NCBI GenBank assembly: GCA_029864785.1 | Contig: JAOTST010000061.1 | Coordinates: forward strand, 1 to 7,943 | Reading direction: 5' to 3' | Source of the DNA: Chromatiales bacterium | GTDB lineage: Bacteria > Pseudomonadota > Gammaproteobacteria > Thiohalomonadales > Thiohalomonadaceae | Length of the DNA: 7,943 nucleotides | Shown here: in pieces, positions 7,202 through 7,943 of the stretch | Position numbering within the stretch: position 1 is the stretch's first letter | Layout of the letters: each line of letters opens with the position of its first letter | Position numbers and translations under genes: made by a program | Notes under the pieces: model-generated | Told to the model about the DNA's origin: nothing | The model's database searches: none | What the model saw: only the letters and a program-made list of their open reading frames with translations

Positions 7202-7882
7202 TGAAAACCGGTAGCCGCTGCCACGGACCGTTTGAAGATAACCCTCAACCGAAAATGGCTCAAGTGCTTTACGCAGACGACGGATGTGAACATCCACTGT
7301 TCTCTCTTCAATAAAGCTGCCACGACTCCAGACTCTGTCTAAAAGCTGATTGCGACTAAACACCTTTTCGGGATTACTCATAAAAAATCGTAACAGCTTG
7401 AACTCTGTCGGACCGAGCTCAACCAGCCACTCCCCAACCATGACTCGATGGCTACCACCGTCAAGCTCTAATAATCCATGTATGATCAGATCTTCTGCTT
7501 TAACAGAATTGCTGCGACGTAAAACAGCATTAATCCGGGCAATCAATTCACGCGGAGAGAAGGGCTTGGTCATATAGTCATCTGCCCCCCAATCAAGTCC
7601 CTTGATTTGATCACTCTCATCAACCTTTGCCGTGAGCATAATAATGGGCAGCTCTTTACTTACATCATCTCGGCGTATTTTTTGAACAAGATCAATACCA
7701 GTCATCCCTGGCATCATCCAGTCGAGTAACAGCAGATCCGGCATTGAGTCGGCAATCTTATTGAGCGCTTCATAGCCATCCGCAGCCTCTTCCACCTCAA
7801 ATCCATGGCGAATCAATGACTGTATTAGCATCATCCGAATTGGTGCTTCATCATCAACTACAAGAATCTTTTTTGTGCTCAT
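7187..7882 (-). CDS. phoB: PhoB, phosphate regulon response regulator
   Basis: This is an OmpR-family transcription factor that, once phosphorylated by PhoR, binds Pho boxes and recruits sigma-70 RNA polymerase. At 231 aa it matches E. coli PhoB (229 aa). The receiver domain (about 4-120) has the acidic pocket Asp10/Asp11, phospho-acceptor Asp54 in LLLDWMMPG, Thr84 in IMLTAK and Lys106 in MTKPFSP. The winged-helix DNA-binding domain (about 130-228) contains ELGPTEFKLLRFF (155-167), the recognition helix region RTVDVHIRRLRKAL (194-207) and the wing VRGSGYRF (219-226). The start fits because MSTKKILVVDDE is where the family begins. Its ribosome site is odd: GGAG lies only 2 bases before the ATG. 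Only 61 bases of upstream DNA are present and no Pho box is recognisable there, so its promoter may lie outside the window. Confidence 0.97.
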   Translation of the reverse strand: MSTKKILVVDDEAPIRMMLIQSLIRHGFEVEEAADGYEALNKIADSMPDLLLLDWMMPGMTGIDLVQKIRRDDVSKELPIIMLTAKVDESDQIKGLDWGADDYMTKPFSPRELIARINAVLRRSNSVKAEDLIIHGLLELDGGSHRVMVGEWLVELGPTEFKLLRFFMSNPEKVFSRNQLLDRVWSRGSFIEERTVDVHIRRLRKALEPFSVEGYLQTVRGSGYRFSINNA

Positions 7883-7943
7883 CGCTCCAACTGTCCCAGT
7901 TTTTATTTCCAGTGGTGGATAAAATCAGCTATTTAGCCAGAAC

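Noticed and set aside
7893..7912. Two CTGG-containing words before phoB, considered as a Pho box
   Set aside because: The period is 13 bases instead of 11 and neither word matches CTGTCAT well. No -10 at the proper distance was seen.
7928..7939. Short palindrome GCTA-TT-TAGC upstream of phoB, considered as an operator
   Set aside because: The arms are 4 bases, which is expected by chance, and there is no supporting promoter element.
1..7943. Search for a novel system: mobile elements, arrays, defence genes, RNA genes, foreign DNA
   Set aside because: All six genes belong to one coherent, known pathway in a common order. No terminal repeats, tandem arrays or abrupt composition change were seen.

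Overview
The window is a compact, fully collinear phosphate-starvation (Pho) locus. Every gene lies on the minus strand. Read from the right edge to the left, the order is phoB (response regulator), phoR (sensor kinase), pstS (periplasmic phosphate-binding protein), pstC and pstA (permeases), and pstB (ATPase, whose 3' end is cut off by the left edge). No mobile element, CRISPR array, tRNA or rRNA is visible, and nothing convincing is encoded on the plus strand. The only non-coding stretches are a 61-base leader before phoB, 24 bases between phoB and phoR, 89 bases between phoR and pstS, 165 bases between pstS and pstC, and gaps of 9 and 12 bases inside pstCAB. No gene-free stretch reaches 300 bases.

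The protein types point to a gammaproteobacterium. PstS has the short '[15 protein letters not shown]' form that I recall from Pseudomonas and marine gammaproteobacteria. PstC (744 aa) and PstA (554 aa) are the long versions with large extra-cytoplasmic insertions, not the roughly 300-residue E. coli versions. PhoB and PhoR are of standard proteobacterial type. Base composition looks moderate, a little under half G+C by eye. I cannot name the genus.

Regulation is legible in the DNA. Two PhoB-type promoters can be read. The one before pstS has three 7-mer repeats (CTGTCAC, CTTTCAC, CTGTCAT) spaced by 4 bases. The one before pstC has two (TTGTCAC, CTGTCAT) spaced by 4. In both, the last repeat is exactly 10 bases from a good -10 hexamer (CATAAT and TATCAT). 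A strong intrinsic terminator lies just after pstS and upstream of the pstC promoter. PstS can therefore be made in excess, while pstCAB gets its own phosphate-controlled transcription. PhoR ends 12 bases before the pstS Pho box with no terminator between, so phoBR transcripts could run into pstS.

Working together: PstS captures phosphate in the periplasm, PstC/PstA form the channel, and PstB hydrolyses ATP to drive import. PhoR (probably informed by Pst activity through PhoU, which is not in this window) phosphorylates PhoB. PhoB then activates the two Pho promoters. I see a well-organised known system, not an undescribed one. The points most worth a second look are the enlarged PstC/PstA domains, the paired promoter geometry, and a possible RNA switch between phoB and phoR.
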